From Novacetimonas maltaceti (GTDB lineage: Bacteria > Pseudomonadota > Alphaproteobacteria > Acetobacterales > Acetobacteraceae): DNA of 64,000 nt. The DNA lies in assembly GCF_002906255.1 (NCBI RefSeq), contig NZ_POTC01000005.1, positions 1 through 64,000 of the forward strand, read 5' to 3'. The position numbers and the translations under genes are program-made. The first letter of the stretch is position 1; each line of letters opens with the position of its first letter. Positions 53,974-63,312 of this stretch are shown here, piece by piece. The notes under the pieces are model-generated. The model made no database searches and was not told where the DNA came from. It saw nothing but the letters and a program-made list of their open reading frames with translations.

Positions 53974-54381
53974 TCAGTTCATGCCGGGTGCCGCGGAGCT
54001 ATCCACGCCGCCGACATTCATGTTGCTGAATGTGCCGCCATCGGGCGATCCCATGCCGGGCACGGCCTCGCTGGAGCCACCGGGGATCGTGCTCTGCGAC
54101 TGGATGCCGCCGCCATCACCATACCGGTCGGCTGGCATGATGCCGTCCCCCGTGCCCATCCCGGCCTCGGACGAATTGTACTGCGATGCGCCGCCGGCCG
54201 TCGGGCCGTAATTGTCAAGGCGGCTGTCACCGCTGTACCCGCCCCCGTACTGGCTGCCGCCATAGGTCGCGCCACCTGCGGGCGGGCGCGCCTGCGCCAT
54301 GTCCACGGCACCCGCCATTCCCGCAACCAGCAGGCCCGCCGCCAGCACGCGCCACCGTGGGGTCTTCTCATATCCGGCCAT
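53974..54381 (-). CDS. Exported Gly/Ser-rich protein of unknown function
   Basis: The 135-residue protein has a signal peptide (RWRVLAAGLLVAGMAGAVDMAQA) and a low-complexity mature part rich in Gly, Ser, Tyr and Asn (GGSQYGGGYSGDS, PGMGSPDGG). GGAGG six bases before the ATG at 54381 sets the start. It ends 7 bases before the cytochrome b561 gene and is probably co-transcribed with it. No family is recognised. Confidence 0.72.
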   Translation of the reverse strand: MAGYEKTPRWRVLAAGLLVAGMAGAVDMAQARPPAGGATYGGSQYGGGYSGDSRLDNYGPTAGGASQYNSSEAGMGTGDGIMPADRYGDGGGIQSQSTIPGGSSEAVPGMGSPDGGTFSNMNVGGVDSSAAPGMN

Positions 54382-54819
54382 CGTCATCCTCCGCTCGTCA
54401 TTCCTGCATGCCATCGCGTCACCTGCCCGGTTTGCGGGCCATGCGCGACAGGTTCGTCCGTGTGGTACACACGATAGCGCCGTCAGGGGTTAATATCCAA
54501 CAACTCCCCCATGCGGGGATGGCACATATGCGTGCCCCGCCGGGACATGCGGAAGAAAGGAAACGCCCCGCCCGACACCCCGTCCCTGCCGCCCCCAAAG
54601 CGTGGCGGCCCTGTAATTCCACGATTTGCATCCTCCGCCCGCCGCGATGCGAACGGCATGCGCTCCCCTCCCCGCCACCCACGCCCCGCAGCAGACGCGA
54701 CCGAGCCATACCGTGGCCGGACGGCTGCCGCCGGGGCCGGTTGCACCGCCGGGACAGGAAGCGCACAGTCGGTCCCGCCGTCTTCATGGCTGGATATCGC
54801 ACGCAAGCGGAGATTACCG
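54382..54819. promoter_or_regulatory. Divergent intergenic region with a perfect dyad
   Basis: The dyad CGTGTG-GTA-CACACG occupies 54459-54473, close to the start of the minus-strand gene. It has the size of an operator for a dimeric regulator. The rest of the 438-base gap shows no credible gene; open frames here are GC-rich shadows. Confidence 0.4.
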
Positions 54820-55335
54820 ATGACCACCCTGTCCACCCTCCCCCTGACACAGATGAAGGTCGTGTCCGACCTGCTCGCCGCACCGGTGGGGACGGTCCTC
54901 CTCGCCTCGGAAATATCGCGTGACGAACCCAAGATCGTCATCCGCAGCCGCCTCGTCTCCGCCGAAGGCACGAAGCCGGGACTGATCCTGATGACACCGG
55001 AAATGAAGGGATATTTCGCCCCGGACGAATTCTGCACCGAATTCGTGCGCAGCGCGCTCGACGTGACCGAGGTGATGCCCGCCATCCTGACCAAGATCCT
55101 GCCCGGCTTCCGCTACAAGTTCGATGCGGTGGTGCGCGGTGACGTATGGCACCTGCAGGATGAAAAGGGTCAGGATTTCGCGGGCCTTGCCATCGGTTCG
55201 GATGAAGAGGAGAGCAAGGTGTTCGGCTATGCCCGGATTACCGATGGCCGCATTGGCGACATCGTCCCGGCAAAGCGCCTTGCCTATCTGGGGCAACTCG
55301 ACTTCGCTGCCGCGCCGGCGAAGGTCGCTGTGTAA
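54820..55335 (+). CDS. Protein of unknown function
   Basis: The 171-residue soluble protein starts MTTLSTLPLTQMKVV with GGAGA upstream. It appears alpha/beta, with a recurring pattern of charged strands (KIVIRSRLVSAEGTKPGLILMTPEMKGYF, FGYARITDGRIGDIVP), and no signal peptide or membrane segment. I do not recognise the family. It is monocistronic and ends at the inverted repeat copy. Confidence 0.72.
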   Translation: MTTLSTLPLTQMKVVSDLLAAPVGTVLLASEISRDEPKIVIRSRLVSAEGTKPGLILMTPEMKGYFAPDEFCTEFVRSALDVTEVMPAILTKILPGFRYKFDAVVRGDVWHLQDEKGQDFAGLAIGSDEEESKVFGYARITDGRIGDIVPAKRLAYLGQLDFAAAPAKVAV

Positions 55336-55347
55336 TTACTGTTTAAA

Positions 55348-55427
55348 ACAAAAGTTTCCGGTGCCGCCTTTTTTAAAAAAGGCGGCGTCTTTTGAAGCTT
55401 TTTGGAAAAAGCTTCACCAAAAAATTC
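55348..55427 (-). repeat. Three-stem intergenic repeat, copy 5 (inverted)
   Basis: The element is read on the minus strand: TTTTTTGGTGAAGC, GAAGCTTTTTCCAAAAAGCTTC, CCGCCTTTTTTAAAAAAGGCGG, then GGAAACTTTT. It is the only clear copy in this orientation and again lies between convergent genes. Confidence 0.9.
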
Positions 55428-55480
55428 TTCAAGTTTTTCAAACAGTTATTCAGAAAGGCTTATGGTACCCCAACGAAAAC

Positions 55481-55518
55481 GGCCCCGTCCCCGGCCTTTG
55501 ATGGCAGGGGACGGGGCC
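55481..55518. terminator. GC-rich hairpin before the di-iron protein stop
   Basis: GGCCCCGTCCCC (55481-55492) pairs perfectly with GGGGACGGGGCC (55507-55518). It lies just downstream of the minus-strand gene ending at 55544; no T run is seen. Confidence 0.55.
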
Positions 55519-55543
55519 GCGTCAGGCGCACATCGTCCGGGGG

Positions 55544-56545
55544 TCAGGAAATGGCCTGCTGCCCCTCCAGCCTGCGTGATTCAGGCGTGCGCGGCAGGAA
55601 AAAGCGCAGGAACCGCGCAAGGTTCGGCGCCAGTTTCGGGCGCAGCAGGCGTGGGTCATAGCCCGAGAAGCGGCGCTCGTTCTCATTGAGGCACAGGTCC
55701 AGGAAATCACGCAGCGGCATGTCGATGCTTGCCACTTCCTTGGTGCCGTTGACGGTGAAGTTGTTGTCCTGTTCGTGGACATTGCCGTCCGCATCCATCG
55801 TCTTCGCCATGCCGAGGCGTTCGTAGACCAGGAACACCCACACCGCGAGGACACGGATCTCGAACCACGGGCGCTTCCACAGCGGCATCGTCGCGCGGTG
55901 CCACGCCAGCCAGTTGGCGAACAGCAGGATATGGCGGCATTCCTCCTGCATCACCGGCTCGAACGTCTCCACCAGTTCCGCCGGGAAGAAGCCAGAACGC
56001 TTCGCCACCTCGAACAGGCCAAAGGCGAAGAAGCTGTCGACGCATTCGGAAAAGCCGGTGACAAGGTAGGCCCACTCCACATCGCGCGGTTCGTGGTAGG
56101 TCGGCTCCGACGCCAGCGGGATGCCATAGGCCTCCACCATCTTGGAGAGGACCTCCTTGTGGCGGTTTTCCTCCCACGCATTGCGCGACAGGGCGTCCTT
56201 CATGTCCGGGTCGTCAATCAGGCGGGCATAGGCGGCCATGCGCAGGCGGGCCTTGCCCTCGGTCTGGACCGCGATGTCCCAGATCGGCAGCGACGTCACC
56301 CGGCGCAGCGTGTCCGCATCCAGCTTGGGCCATTCGATGACGGACGGCTTGTAGGGATTGAAGGTCTCGCGGAACATCTCCGCCACGGCGCGCTTGTGCT
56401 CTACCGAGCCGGGCTTCAGCGGCCCCGGCACCGGACTCGACCAGTGACGCGCCGTGTAATCCGCCTTTGCCACGGCATCAGGTGTGGCCTTGCCGGGGTC
56501 CTGCGCCTCCGGCAGGTTGGTATAGATGTCTGAAAGTGCGTTCAT
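55544..56545 (-). CDS. Ferritin-like di-iron protein
   Basis: The 333-residue protein has two ExxH motifs, E126-N-R-H129 and E202-C-R-H205, with further glutamates at about 97 and 167, the ligand set of a four-helix di-iron carboxylate protein. It may be an oxidase, hydroxylase or iron-handling protein; the substrate is unknown. A long C-terminal part (from about 215) is predicted to lie near the membrane (WFEIRVLAVWVFLVY). It stands alone between a repeat and a gap before clpP. Confidence 0.8.
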   Translation of the reverse strand: MNALSDIYTNLPEAQDPGKATPDAVAKADYTARHWSSPVPGPLKPGSVEHKRAVAEMFRETFNPYKPSVIEWPKLDADTLRRVTSLPIWDIAVQTEGKARLRMAAYARLIDDPDMKDALSRNAWEENRHKEVLSKMVEAYGIPLASEPTYHEPRDVEWAYLVTGFSECVDSFFAFGLFEVAKRSGFFPAELVETFEPVMQEECRHILLFANWLAWHRATMPLWKRPWFEIRVLAVWVFLVYERLGMAKTMDADGNVHEQDNNFTVNGTKEVASIDMPLRDFLDLCLNENERRFSGYDPRLLRPKLAPNLARFLRFFLPRTPESRRLEGQQAIS

Positions 56546-56722
56546 GTGTCAGCTCGCTGATCGAAACGGTATCGCGGGAATTCACCGATCGGCTGGCACC
56601 AAAAAAAACAGTCCGCCGCCATCGCGGCACACGGAAATGGTCGTGCCGACCGGGCAATGAACTGTTCTTCGTTGCACAAGGACGCTGAATTCCTGGCGGA
56701 CCCTGTTATGCGCCCCACTGGG

Positions 56723-56756
56723 GCGACGGCGGCAGTATGGGGGCTGCCGCCGTCGC
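56723..56756. terminator. Terminator-like hairpin after clpP
   Basis: GCGACGGCGGCAG (56723-56735) pairs with CTGCCGCCGTCGC (56744-56756). It follows the clpP stop on the minus strand. Confidence 0.6.
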
Positions 56757-56771
56757 CGCCCTTGTCATGGA

Positions 56772-57446
56772 TCAATGAATGTCGGAGATATTCTCGATCA
56801 CGCGTGTGACGAGGCCATACTCGATCGCCTCCGGCGCGGACATCCAGTAGTTACGGTCCGTATCCTTGCAGATCTTCTCGTACGGCTGCCCGGTCTCGCG
56901 CGCGAACAGGCGGTTGAGGCGTTCGCGCATCTTGACGATCTCGCGCGCCTCGATGTCGATGTCGGTGGCGGGGCCACGCACGCCACCCATCGGCTGGTGC
57001 AGCAGGAAACGCGTGTTGGGCAGGCAGTAACGCCGTTCCTTATTGCCCGCGGCATAGATCAGCGCACCCGCCGACGCCACCCATCCGGTGCCGATCATGT
57101 TGACCGGGGCGACCGAATCGACAAAGCGGATCATGTCATGGATGGTGTCGCCACTTTCGACATGGCCGCCGGGCGAATTGACATACACGTCAATCGGCTT
57201 GTCCGACGCGCCGGCCAGCGCCAGCAGGCGGCCGGTGACATCGCGGGCGATCTTGTCATTGATCGGCCCGAACACCAGCACCTTGCGCTGGTCGAACAGG
57301 CGGCTTTCCAGTTCGCTGATGGGCGAGGAGAGCGTGCGGTTGCGATCGGGTTCCTCGGTCTCCGGGCCTTGGGGTTCGGGGATGTCGGGATCGCGCGGAT
57401 CCTCGTCATCCATGCGGACGCGATCTTTCGGCTGCATGCCGTTCAT
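56772..57446 (-). CDS. clpP: ATP-dependent Clp protease proteolytic subunit
   Basis: ClpP forms the proteolytic barrel fed by ClpX or ClpA. The fold and active site are seen as VYVNSPGGHVESG, the serine in GTGWVASAGALIY, the histidine in FLLHQPMGG and the aspartate in CKDTDRNYW. The start MNGMQPKD has GGGAGA upstream and leads an acidic, Pro-rich extension of about 30 residues before the domain. It is not linked to tig or clpX, so it may be a second paralogue. Confidence 0.92.
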   Translation of the reverse strand: MNGMQPKDRVRMDDEDPRDPDIPEPQGPETEEPDRNRTLSSPISELESRLFDQRKVLVFGPINDKIARDVTGRLLALAGASDKPIDVYVNSPGGHVESGDTIHDMIRFVDSVAPVNMIGTGWVASAGALIYAAGNKERRYCLPNTRFLLHQPMGGVRGPATDIDIEAREIVKMRERLNRLFARETGQPYEKICKDTDRNYWMSAPEAIEYGLVTRVIENISDIH

Positions 57447-57625
57447 TGGGCTCTCCCTCTTTTCCGGGGCTGGCATAGTCATGCCCCTATCCTGCGCTGC
57501 CTTGGCCGTGGTGCCAAGCCCTGTCGAACGATCCGGGTCCCGCGACCTGGCGCGCCGCCCCTCGCTATGACGGGCGGGACAGGGTAGTAGGAAACATCGT
57601 GTGACATCTGTTTGACGGAGTGGAT

Positions 57626-58591
57626 ATGGGCAATCCTGCGCCCGCGCCAAGTTCCGATGCGTTCTTTTTCGTGCGTCGCGGCCATTCATGCCGCATCGCG
57701 GCGGGCAGTGGCGCGCGCCTGGCATGGGCCGTTGCCGCCATGGCCCTGCTTGGCGGGTGCGGGTCGGGCCATCGCGATACGGTCGATACGCTGACGGACT
57801 GGTACCATAACCACCAGGGCGGCGTCATCGGGCAGCAGCGCCCGCCCCCGCCCGGCGCGCACGACCCGTATCCGCGTGTCGGGCTTGGCCCGCGGGAGGC
57901 CCCGGCCATGCCGTCACAGGACCTGCGCGACGACATCACCACCGACCTGACCGAACAGCGCAGCCTGATCCACCGCGAGGACGCGACGATGGGGCCGATT
58001 CCCTCCGTCGCCGACGTGCCGCCGCCGCCCGTCGCCCCTGCCGGCGGCACGCAGTCGGCCTCCTTCGCCGCGGCAGCCTCCCCCGCGCCGGCCGGCACGT
58101 CGCGCCCCGCGCGGGAGGAGGACACCACGATCGCGATGCCGGAAGTCAGCACCACCCTGCCGGGCGACGCACAGATCCTGCCCACCACCCTGCCCGCGCT
58201 GGCAAAGGCCCCGCCAGAACCCGTGACCATCGCCGGGATCGGGACGATCGGGACGAACGAGGGCGTCAGCCGGCCCCTGCCGGACTACCAACTTGGCAAC
58301 GACCAGGGGCGCGCCATCGGCTTTGAACCCGGTTCGGACCAGATGCGGCCCGGGCAGGCGCGCGCGCTGTCGGACATCGTGAACGGGCGTGGCGACGGGA
58401 CCATCGTCATCAACGGCTATGGCGACGCCACCACGGCGAGCGCGCAGGGACAGGCGCAGGCCATGTCGCTGGCGATCCTGCGCACCCGCACGCTGGCGCA
58501 CGCGCTTGTGGCGCAGGGCGTGCCGGAATCGGCGATCCGCCTGCATGCCGGGGCGTTCGGGACTGGTGCAAGAGTTGGCATCGTGCACTAA
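57626..58591 (+). CDS. OmpA-like lipoprotein
   Basis: The 321-residue protein has a lipoprotein signal (ARLAWAVAAMALLGGC), a long Pro/Ala/Thr-rich linker and a C-terminal OmpA-like domain (IGFEPGSDQMRPGQ, IVINGYGD, LAILRTRTLAHALVAQGVP). The domain lacks the usual second aspartate-containing NRRV end, so peptidoglycan binding may be weak. The ATG at 57626 has GGAG 5 bases upstream. Confidence 0.82.
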   Translation: MGNPAPAPSSDAFFFVRRGHSCRIAAGSGARLAWAVAAMALLGGCGSGHRDTVDTLTDWYHNHQGGVIGQQRPPPPGAHDPYPRVGLGPREAPAMPSQDLRDDITTDLTEQRSLIHREDATMGPIPSVADVPPPPVAPAGGTQSASFAAAASPAPAGTSRPAREEDTTIAMPEVSTTLPGDAQILPTTLPALAKAPPEPVTIAGIGTIGTNEGVSRPLPDYQLGNDQGRAIGFEPGSDQMRPGQARALSDIVNGRGDGTIVINGYGDATTASAQGQAQAMSLAILRTRTLAHALVAQGVPESAIRLHAGAFGTGARVGIVH

Positions 58592-58681
58592 TGTATCCGC
58601 CGGCCCGCCATCCTGGCGGCCGTGGCTTCAGATTCCCAACCCGGCGCGATCCCAGATCCCGCCTGCCTGCAGAGCAGTCCC

Positions 58682-59914
58682 ATGACCGAAGAATTCCATC
58701 GCATCCGCCGTCTGCCGCCCTATGTTTTCGCCGAAGTGAACAAGGCCAAGGCCAGCGCGCGAGCCCGCGGGGAAGACATCATCGATCTGGGAATGGGCAA
58801 CCCCGACACGCCCACGCCCTCGCACATCGTGCAGAAACTGGTGGAAACCGTGGCGGATCCGCGCGCGCACCGCTATTCCGTCAGTCGTGGCATCCCCGGC
58901 CTGCGGCGCGCGCTGGCGGGCTATTACGAACGCCGCTTCAATGTCGGCCTCGACCCGGAAACCGAAGTGATCGCGACCCTCGGCTCCAAGGAGGGGCTGG
59001 CGAACCTTGCCTCCGCCATCACCAGTCCGGGCGATACGATCCTCGTGCCCAACCCGTCCTATCCGATCCACCAGTTCGGGTTCATCATCGCGGGGGCGTC
59101 CGTGCGGTCCATTCCCGCCACCCCGGACGAGGAAATGCTGCGCGCGCTGGAACGCGCCGTGCATCATTCGGTGCCGAAACCGACCGCGCTGATTGTCAAT
59201 TTTCCGTCAAATCCGACCGCCTATGTCGCGGACCTCGATTTCTACCGCGAGCTTGTCGCCTTCGCCCGCAGGCATGAGATCTGGATCATGTCCGACCTTG
59301 CCTATGCCGAAATCTATTTCGGGGACCGCGTGCCGCCCTCCATCCTCGAGGTGCCGGGCGCGAAGGACATCGCGGTGGAGTTCACATCCCTGTCCAAGAC
59401 CTATTCCATGGCGGGCTGGCGCATGGGCTTTGCCGCGGGCAACCCGCGCCTGATCGCCGCGCTGACGCGCATCAAGTCCTATCTGGACTATGGCGCGTTC
59501 ACCCCGATCCAGGTTGCCGCCGTCGCGGCACTCAGCGGGCCGCAGGACTGTGTCGCGGAAATCCGCAACATCTATCGCGAACGCCGCGACGTGCTGATCC
59601 GCGGCCTGCATGCGGCCGGGTGGGACGTGCCCTCGCCCGAAGGCTCCATGTTCGCATGGGCCCCCATCCCCGAGAAGTTCCGTGAGATGGGCAGCGTCGC
59701 CTTCTCCAAGCTGCTTCTGAAGGAGGCGGGGGTCGCGGTCGCACCGGGCCTTGGCTTTGGCGAACATGGGGAGGGCTTCGTGCGCATCGGCCTTGTGGAA
59801 AACACCCAGCGCCTGCGTCAGGCGACGCGCGCGATCCGCCATTTCATGTCGGCCCACAACGCGGCCGCGCCCGCGCCGCAGCGTGACCCCGCGGTCACGG
59901 ATTCCGTTTCCTGA
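58682..59914 (+). CDS. Class I/II aminotransferase (AlaC-like)
   Basis: This fold-type I PLP enzyme has LGMGNPDTPTP, NPSYPIHQFG, NFPSNPTAYV and the PLP lysine in SLSKTYSMAGWRMG. Its sequence fits the group that makes alanine or glutamate from pyruvate or 2-oxoglutarate, such as AlaC. It lies 29 bases before hom, so the two are probably one operon. Confidence 0.9.
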   Translation: MTEEFHRIRRLPPYVFAEVNKAKASARARGEDIIDLGMGNPDTPTPSHIVQKLVETVADPRAHRYSVSRGIPGLRRALAGYYERRFNVGLDPETEVIATLGSKEGLANLASAITSPGDTILVPNPSYPIHQFGFIIAGASVRSIPATPDEEMLRALERAVHHSVPKPTALIVNFPSNPTAYVADLDFYRELVAFARRHEIWIMSDLAYAEIYFGDRVPPSILEVPGAKDIAVEFTSLSKTYSMAGWRMGFAAGNPRLIAALTRIKSYLDYGAFTPIQVAAVAALSGPQDCVAEIRNIYRERRDVLIRGLHAAGWDVPSPEGSMFAWAPIPEKFREMGSVAFSKLLLKEAGVAVAPGLGFGEHGEGFVRIGLVENTQRLRQATRAIRHFMSAHNAAAPAPQRDPAVTDSVS

Positions 59915-59943
59915 ACGCTTCTCACTTCCCTTACGGAAAAAAC

Positions 59944-61278
59944 ATGACTGCTGCTTCTTCACCTGTTGAGCCCCCTCCCCTGCGCATCGGTATCGCAGGG
60001 CTGGGCACGGTTGGCGCCGGTGTCGTCAGGATGCTGCGTGAAAACGCCGCGCTGATCACGGCGCGCGCCGGGCGCCGCCTGGTCGTCACGGCGGTCAGCG
60101 CGCGCGACCGCACGCGCGATCGCGGCGTGGACCTGTCGGATGTCGCATGGTGCGACGATGCCGCCGAACTCGCCGCGCATCCCGATGTCGACGTCGTGGT
60201 CGAACTGGTTGGCGGCGCGGAAGGCATCGCGCGCAAGATCGTCACCGGCGCGCTGGAAAACGGCCGGCCGGTCGTCACCGCGAACAAGGCGCTGATGGCG
60301 ATCCATGGCGCGGAGCTTGCGACCCTGGCGCAGAAGGCCTGCGTGCCGCTGATGTTCGAGGCGGCGGTCGCCGGCGGCATCCCCGCCATCAAGACCGTGC
60401 GCGAGGCGCTGGCCGGGGACCGGATCCTCAAGGTCGGCGGCATCCTCAACGGCACCTGCAACTACATCCTGACCGCGATGCGCGAGACGGGGCGTGATTT
60501 TGCCGACATCCTCGCCGATGCGCAGAAACTCGGCTATGCCGAGGCCGATCCCTCCACCGACGTGGACGGGGTGGACGCGGCGCATAAACTTGCGATCCTT
60601 GCCGGCCTGGCGTTCGGGCGGCCGGTGGTCTTTGCCTCGGTCTATATCGAGGGGATCCGCCGCATCGGCGCGCTGGACCTGCATTTCGCGCGCGAACTGG
60701 GCTACCGCATCAAGCTGCTGGGCATCGCGCGCCAGCATGAAAATGGCATCGAGGCACGGGTGCATCCGTGCCTCGTGCCCAACACGACGCCCATCGCGCA
60801 GGTCGATGGCGTGTTCAACGCCGTCGTGGCCGAAGGCGCGTTCGTCGGGCGCCTGATGCTGGAGGGGCGTGGCGCGGGCGAAGGCCCGACCGCGACCGCC
60901 GTCACCGCCGACCTGATCGACATCGCGCGCGGCAACGCCATCCCCGTATGGGGACGCAGCACGGATGGCCTGACGCAGGCCGTCGCCCTGCCGCGCGCGC
61001 AGTTTGCGGGCCGGTATTACCTGCGCCTGAACGTGGTGGACCGTCCGGGCGTCCTGGCGGACATCACGGCGGTGCTGCGTGACAATGGCGTGTCGCTGCA
61101 TACGATGCTGCAACACGCCCATGCGCGTGAGACGCTGCCCGATGACAGCCACAGCGTCCCGCTGGTGCTGATCACCCACCATACCAGCGAGGCCGCGATG
61201 CTGCATGCGCTCAGGCACATCGCGCACCTCAAGTCGGTGCTTGACGAACCGGCCATGATCCGGATCGAAGGGGACTGA
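59944..61278 (+). CDS. hom: Homoserine dehydrogenase
   Basis: Hom reduces aspartate semialdehyde to homoserine, the branch to threonine and methionine. The NAD(P) site IAGLGTVGAGV, the catalytic GGILNGTCNYILT and DVDGVDAAHKLAILA, and a C-terminal ACT domain (LNVVDRPGVLADITAVL) for feedback control by threonine are present. The 444-residue length is normal. Confidence 0.96.
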   Translation: MTAASSPVEPPPLRIGIAGLGTVGAGVVRMLRENAALITARAGRRLVVTAVSARDRTRDRGVDLSDVAWCDDAAELAAHPDVDVVVELVGGAEGIARKIVTGALENGRPVVTANKALMAIHGAELATLAQKACVPLMFEAAVAGGIPAIKTVREALAGDRILKVGGILNGTCNYILTAMRETGRDFADILADAQKLGYAEADPSTDVDGVDAAHKLAILAGLAFGRPVVFASVYIEGIRRIGALDLHFARELGYRIKLLGIARQHENGIEARVHPCLVPNTTPIAQVDGVFNAVVAEGAFVGRLMLEGRGAGEGPTATAVTADLIDIARGNAIPVWGRSTDGLTQAVALPRAQFAGRYYLRLNVVDRPGVLADITAVLRDNGVSLHTMLQHAHARETLPDDSHSVPLVLITHHTSEAAMLHALRHIAHLKSVLDEPAMIRIEGD

Positions 61279-61324
61279 TCCCCTTCCGCCATCCCCCGTT
61301 CCCCCTTCTGCCAAGGATTGCCAG

Positions 61325-61390
61325 ATGACCGATGCCCCCGCCGCCCGCAGCCCCCTGCCCCTGCATACCGCGACGGGGGCGCGGGCATGA
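61325..61390 (+). CDS. Possible 21-codon leader ORF coupled to recJ
   Basis: AAGGA lies 8 bases before this ATG, a better site than the one before recJ. The peptide MTDAPAARSPLPLHTATGARA ends in a TGA that overlaps the recJ ATG as ATGA, so recJ could be translated by coupling. In many alphaproteobacteria glpX lies between hom and recJ; this could be its remnant, but the peptide is too short to tell. Confidence 0.35.
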   Translation: MTDAPAARSPLPLHTATGARA

Positions 61391-63243
61391 ACGGCATGAC
61401 GACGGACGGGATGCTGGCGGCGGACACGGTGGACGATACGGATGATGCCCTTGTGCTGGGCGTGCGCTCCAGCCTGACGGGGCGGCGGTGGCTGTGGCGC
61501 GATGCGTCGGCCACGCGCGATGCCGGGCTTACGGCGCGCATGGGCATGGCGATCATGCAGCAGGCCGGCGTGCCCGAAGTGGTCGGACGCATGCTGGCGA
61601 TGCGCGGGATCGCGCCCGACGCCGTGCAGGATTTCCTCAGCCCCACCCTGCGCGCGCTGATGCCCGACCCGGCCGGCATGATCGACATGGACAAAGCGGC
61701 GCAGCGACTGGCGCAGGCCATCAGGACATCGGAAACCGTCGGCATCTTTGGCGACTATGACGTGGATGGCGCCTGTTCGGCGGCGCTGCTGACGCATTTC
61801 CTGCGGCAGATGGGCTGTCGCGTCATCACCCATGTCCCTGACCGCATGAGCGAGGGCTATGGACCCAATACCCCCGCGCTGGAGGCGATGATCGACAAGG
61901 GCGCGGGCCTGATCGTCTGCGTGGACTGCGGCACGGCGGCGGCGGACATCCTCTCCCCCCTCTCGGCACGGGCGGACATCATCGTGCTGGACCATCACAA
62001 GGTGCAGGGCGCGCTGCCGCGCATCACGGCGACGGTCAACCCGAACCGGCTGGACTGCACCTCGCGCCTGCATGGGGCGTGCGCCGCCGCCGTGACCTTC
62101 ATGGCGGTCGTCGCCACCACGAGCCTGCTGCGCCGCGAGGGATGGTTCGAGGCGCGGCCCGTCCCGCAACTGATGGACTATCTCGACCTCGTGGCGCTGG
62201 CGAGCGTGTGTGACGTCATGCCGCTGACGGGGCTGAACCGCGCCTTTGTCACGCAGGGCATGAAGGTCATGGGCCGTCGCCAGCGGATCGGCCTGAACGC
62301 GCTGCTCGACGTTGCGGGCGTCAGCGATGACCGGCTGACCTCCACCACCTGTGGCTTCGCCCTTGGCCCGCGCATCAATGCGGGCGGGCGGATCGCGGAA
62401 TCGGGACTGGGGCTGGAACTGCTGCTGTGCGAGGACGAGGCCGAAGCCCGGCGCCTGGCGGAGCGCCTGGATGCGGTCAACCGCCGTCGCCAAACGGTGG
62501 AGGGCGATATCCTCGACATCGCGATGGAGATGGCCACCCGCCAGCGTGAGGAAGGCCATCCCGTCCTGCTGCTGTGCGGTCGTGACTGGCACCCCGGCGT
62601 GGTGGGCATCGTGGCGGGACGGGTGAAGGAAAGGTTCAACCGCCCTGTCCTGGTCGGTGCGATGCTGGAGGACGGGACGGTCAAGGGATCGGCACGGTCC
62701 GTGCCGGGAATCGACCTTGGCACGGCCATCATCGCGGCGCGGCAGGCGGGCCTCCTGACATCGGGCGGGGGACACGCGATGGCGGCGGGGTTCGGCCTGA
62801 AGGCGGAAAACATTTCCGCGCTGCATGCGTTCCTTGATGAACGGCTGGAGAAGGCGGCGGCATTGCCCGATGCGGTGGACCTGAGCATCGAAGGCGTCGT
62901 GGGCGTCCCTGCCGCGACGGTGGAACTGGCGAACGATATCGGGCGCCTGGCCCCGTTCGGGTCGGGCAATGACGAACCGCTGCTGGCGCTGCCGCGCGTG
63001 CGCATCGTGCGCGCCGACCGTATCGGGCGCGAAGGCAATACGCTGAGGTTGCTGATCGAGGGGGAAGGCGGCGGCCCGCGCCTGAAGGCGCTGCTGTTCC
63101 GCGCCGGTGACAATCCCATGACGCCAGTGCTGGAGGATCGCAACGCCCCGCCGCTGCATCTGGCCGGATGGTTGCAGGCCCAGACATGGAACGGCCGCAC
63201 GACCGCCAGTTTCTTCATCCGTGACGCGGCTTTTGCGAATTAA
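61387..63243 (+). CDS. recJ: Single-stranded-DNA-specific exonuclease RecJ
   Basis: RecJ degrades 5' single-strand ends in recombination and repair. The DHH-family motifs are present: FGDYDVDGACSAA, VCVDCGTA, VLDHHKVQG, SVCDVMPL, and the DHHA1 segment SGGGHAMAAGFGLK. The 618-residue protein ends at 63243, followed by a gap and tRNA-Glu. The start is taken as the ATG that overlaps the leader ORF; its own ribosome-binding site is weak. Confidence 0.95.
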   Translation: MNGMTTDGMLAADTVDDTDDALVLGVRSSLTGRRWLWRDASATRDAGLTARMGMAIMQQAGVPEVVGRMLAMRGIAPDAVQDFLSPTLRALMPDPAGMIDMDKAAQRLAQAIRTSETVGIFGDYDVDGACSAALLTHFLRQMGCRVITHVPDRMSEGYGPNTPALEAMIDKGAGLIVCVDCGTAAADILSPLSARADIIVLDHHKVQGALPRITATVNPNRLDCTSRLHGACAAAVTFMAVVATTSLLRREGWFEARPVPQLMDYLDLVALASVCDVMPLTGLNRAFVTQGMKVMGRRQRIGLNALLDVAGVSDDRLTSTTCGFALGPRINAGGRIAESGLGLELLLCEDEAEARRLAERLDAVNRRRQTVEGDILDIAMEMATRQREEGHPVLLLCGRDWHPGVVGIVAGRVKERFNRPVLVGAMLEDGTVKGSARSVPGIDLGTAIIAARQAGLLTSGGGHAMAAGFGLKAENISALHAFLDERLEKAAALPDAVDLSIEGVVGVPAATVELANDIGRLAPFGSGNDEPLLALPRVRIVRADRIGREGNTLRLLIEGEGGGPRLKALLFRAGDNPMTPVLEDRNAPPLHLAGWLQAQTWNGRTTASFFIRDAAFAN

Positions 63244-63312
63244 TTTTCATATTCTGATTTCAGGGGGTTGACCGCCCCCCCATGTCAGGATATCTACCCG
63301 CTCACGCCTTTA

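Noticed and set aside
59959-63159. Open frame of 1066 codons on the minus strand
   Set aside because: It is the shadow of hom and recJ. Its His/Arg/Gln-rich sequence shows no domain.
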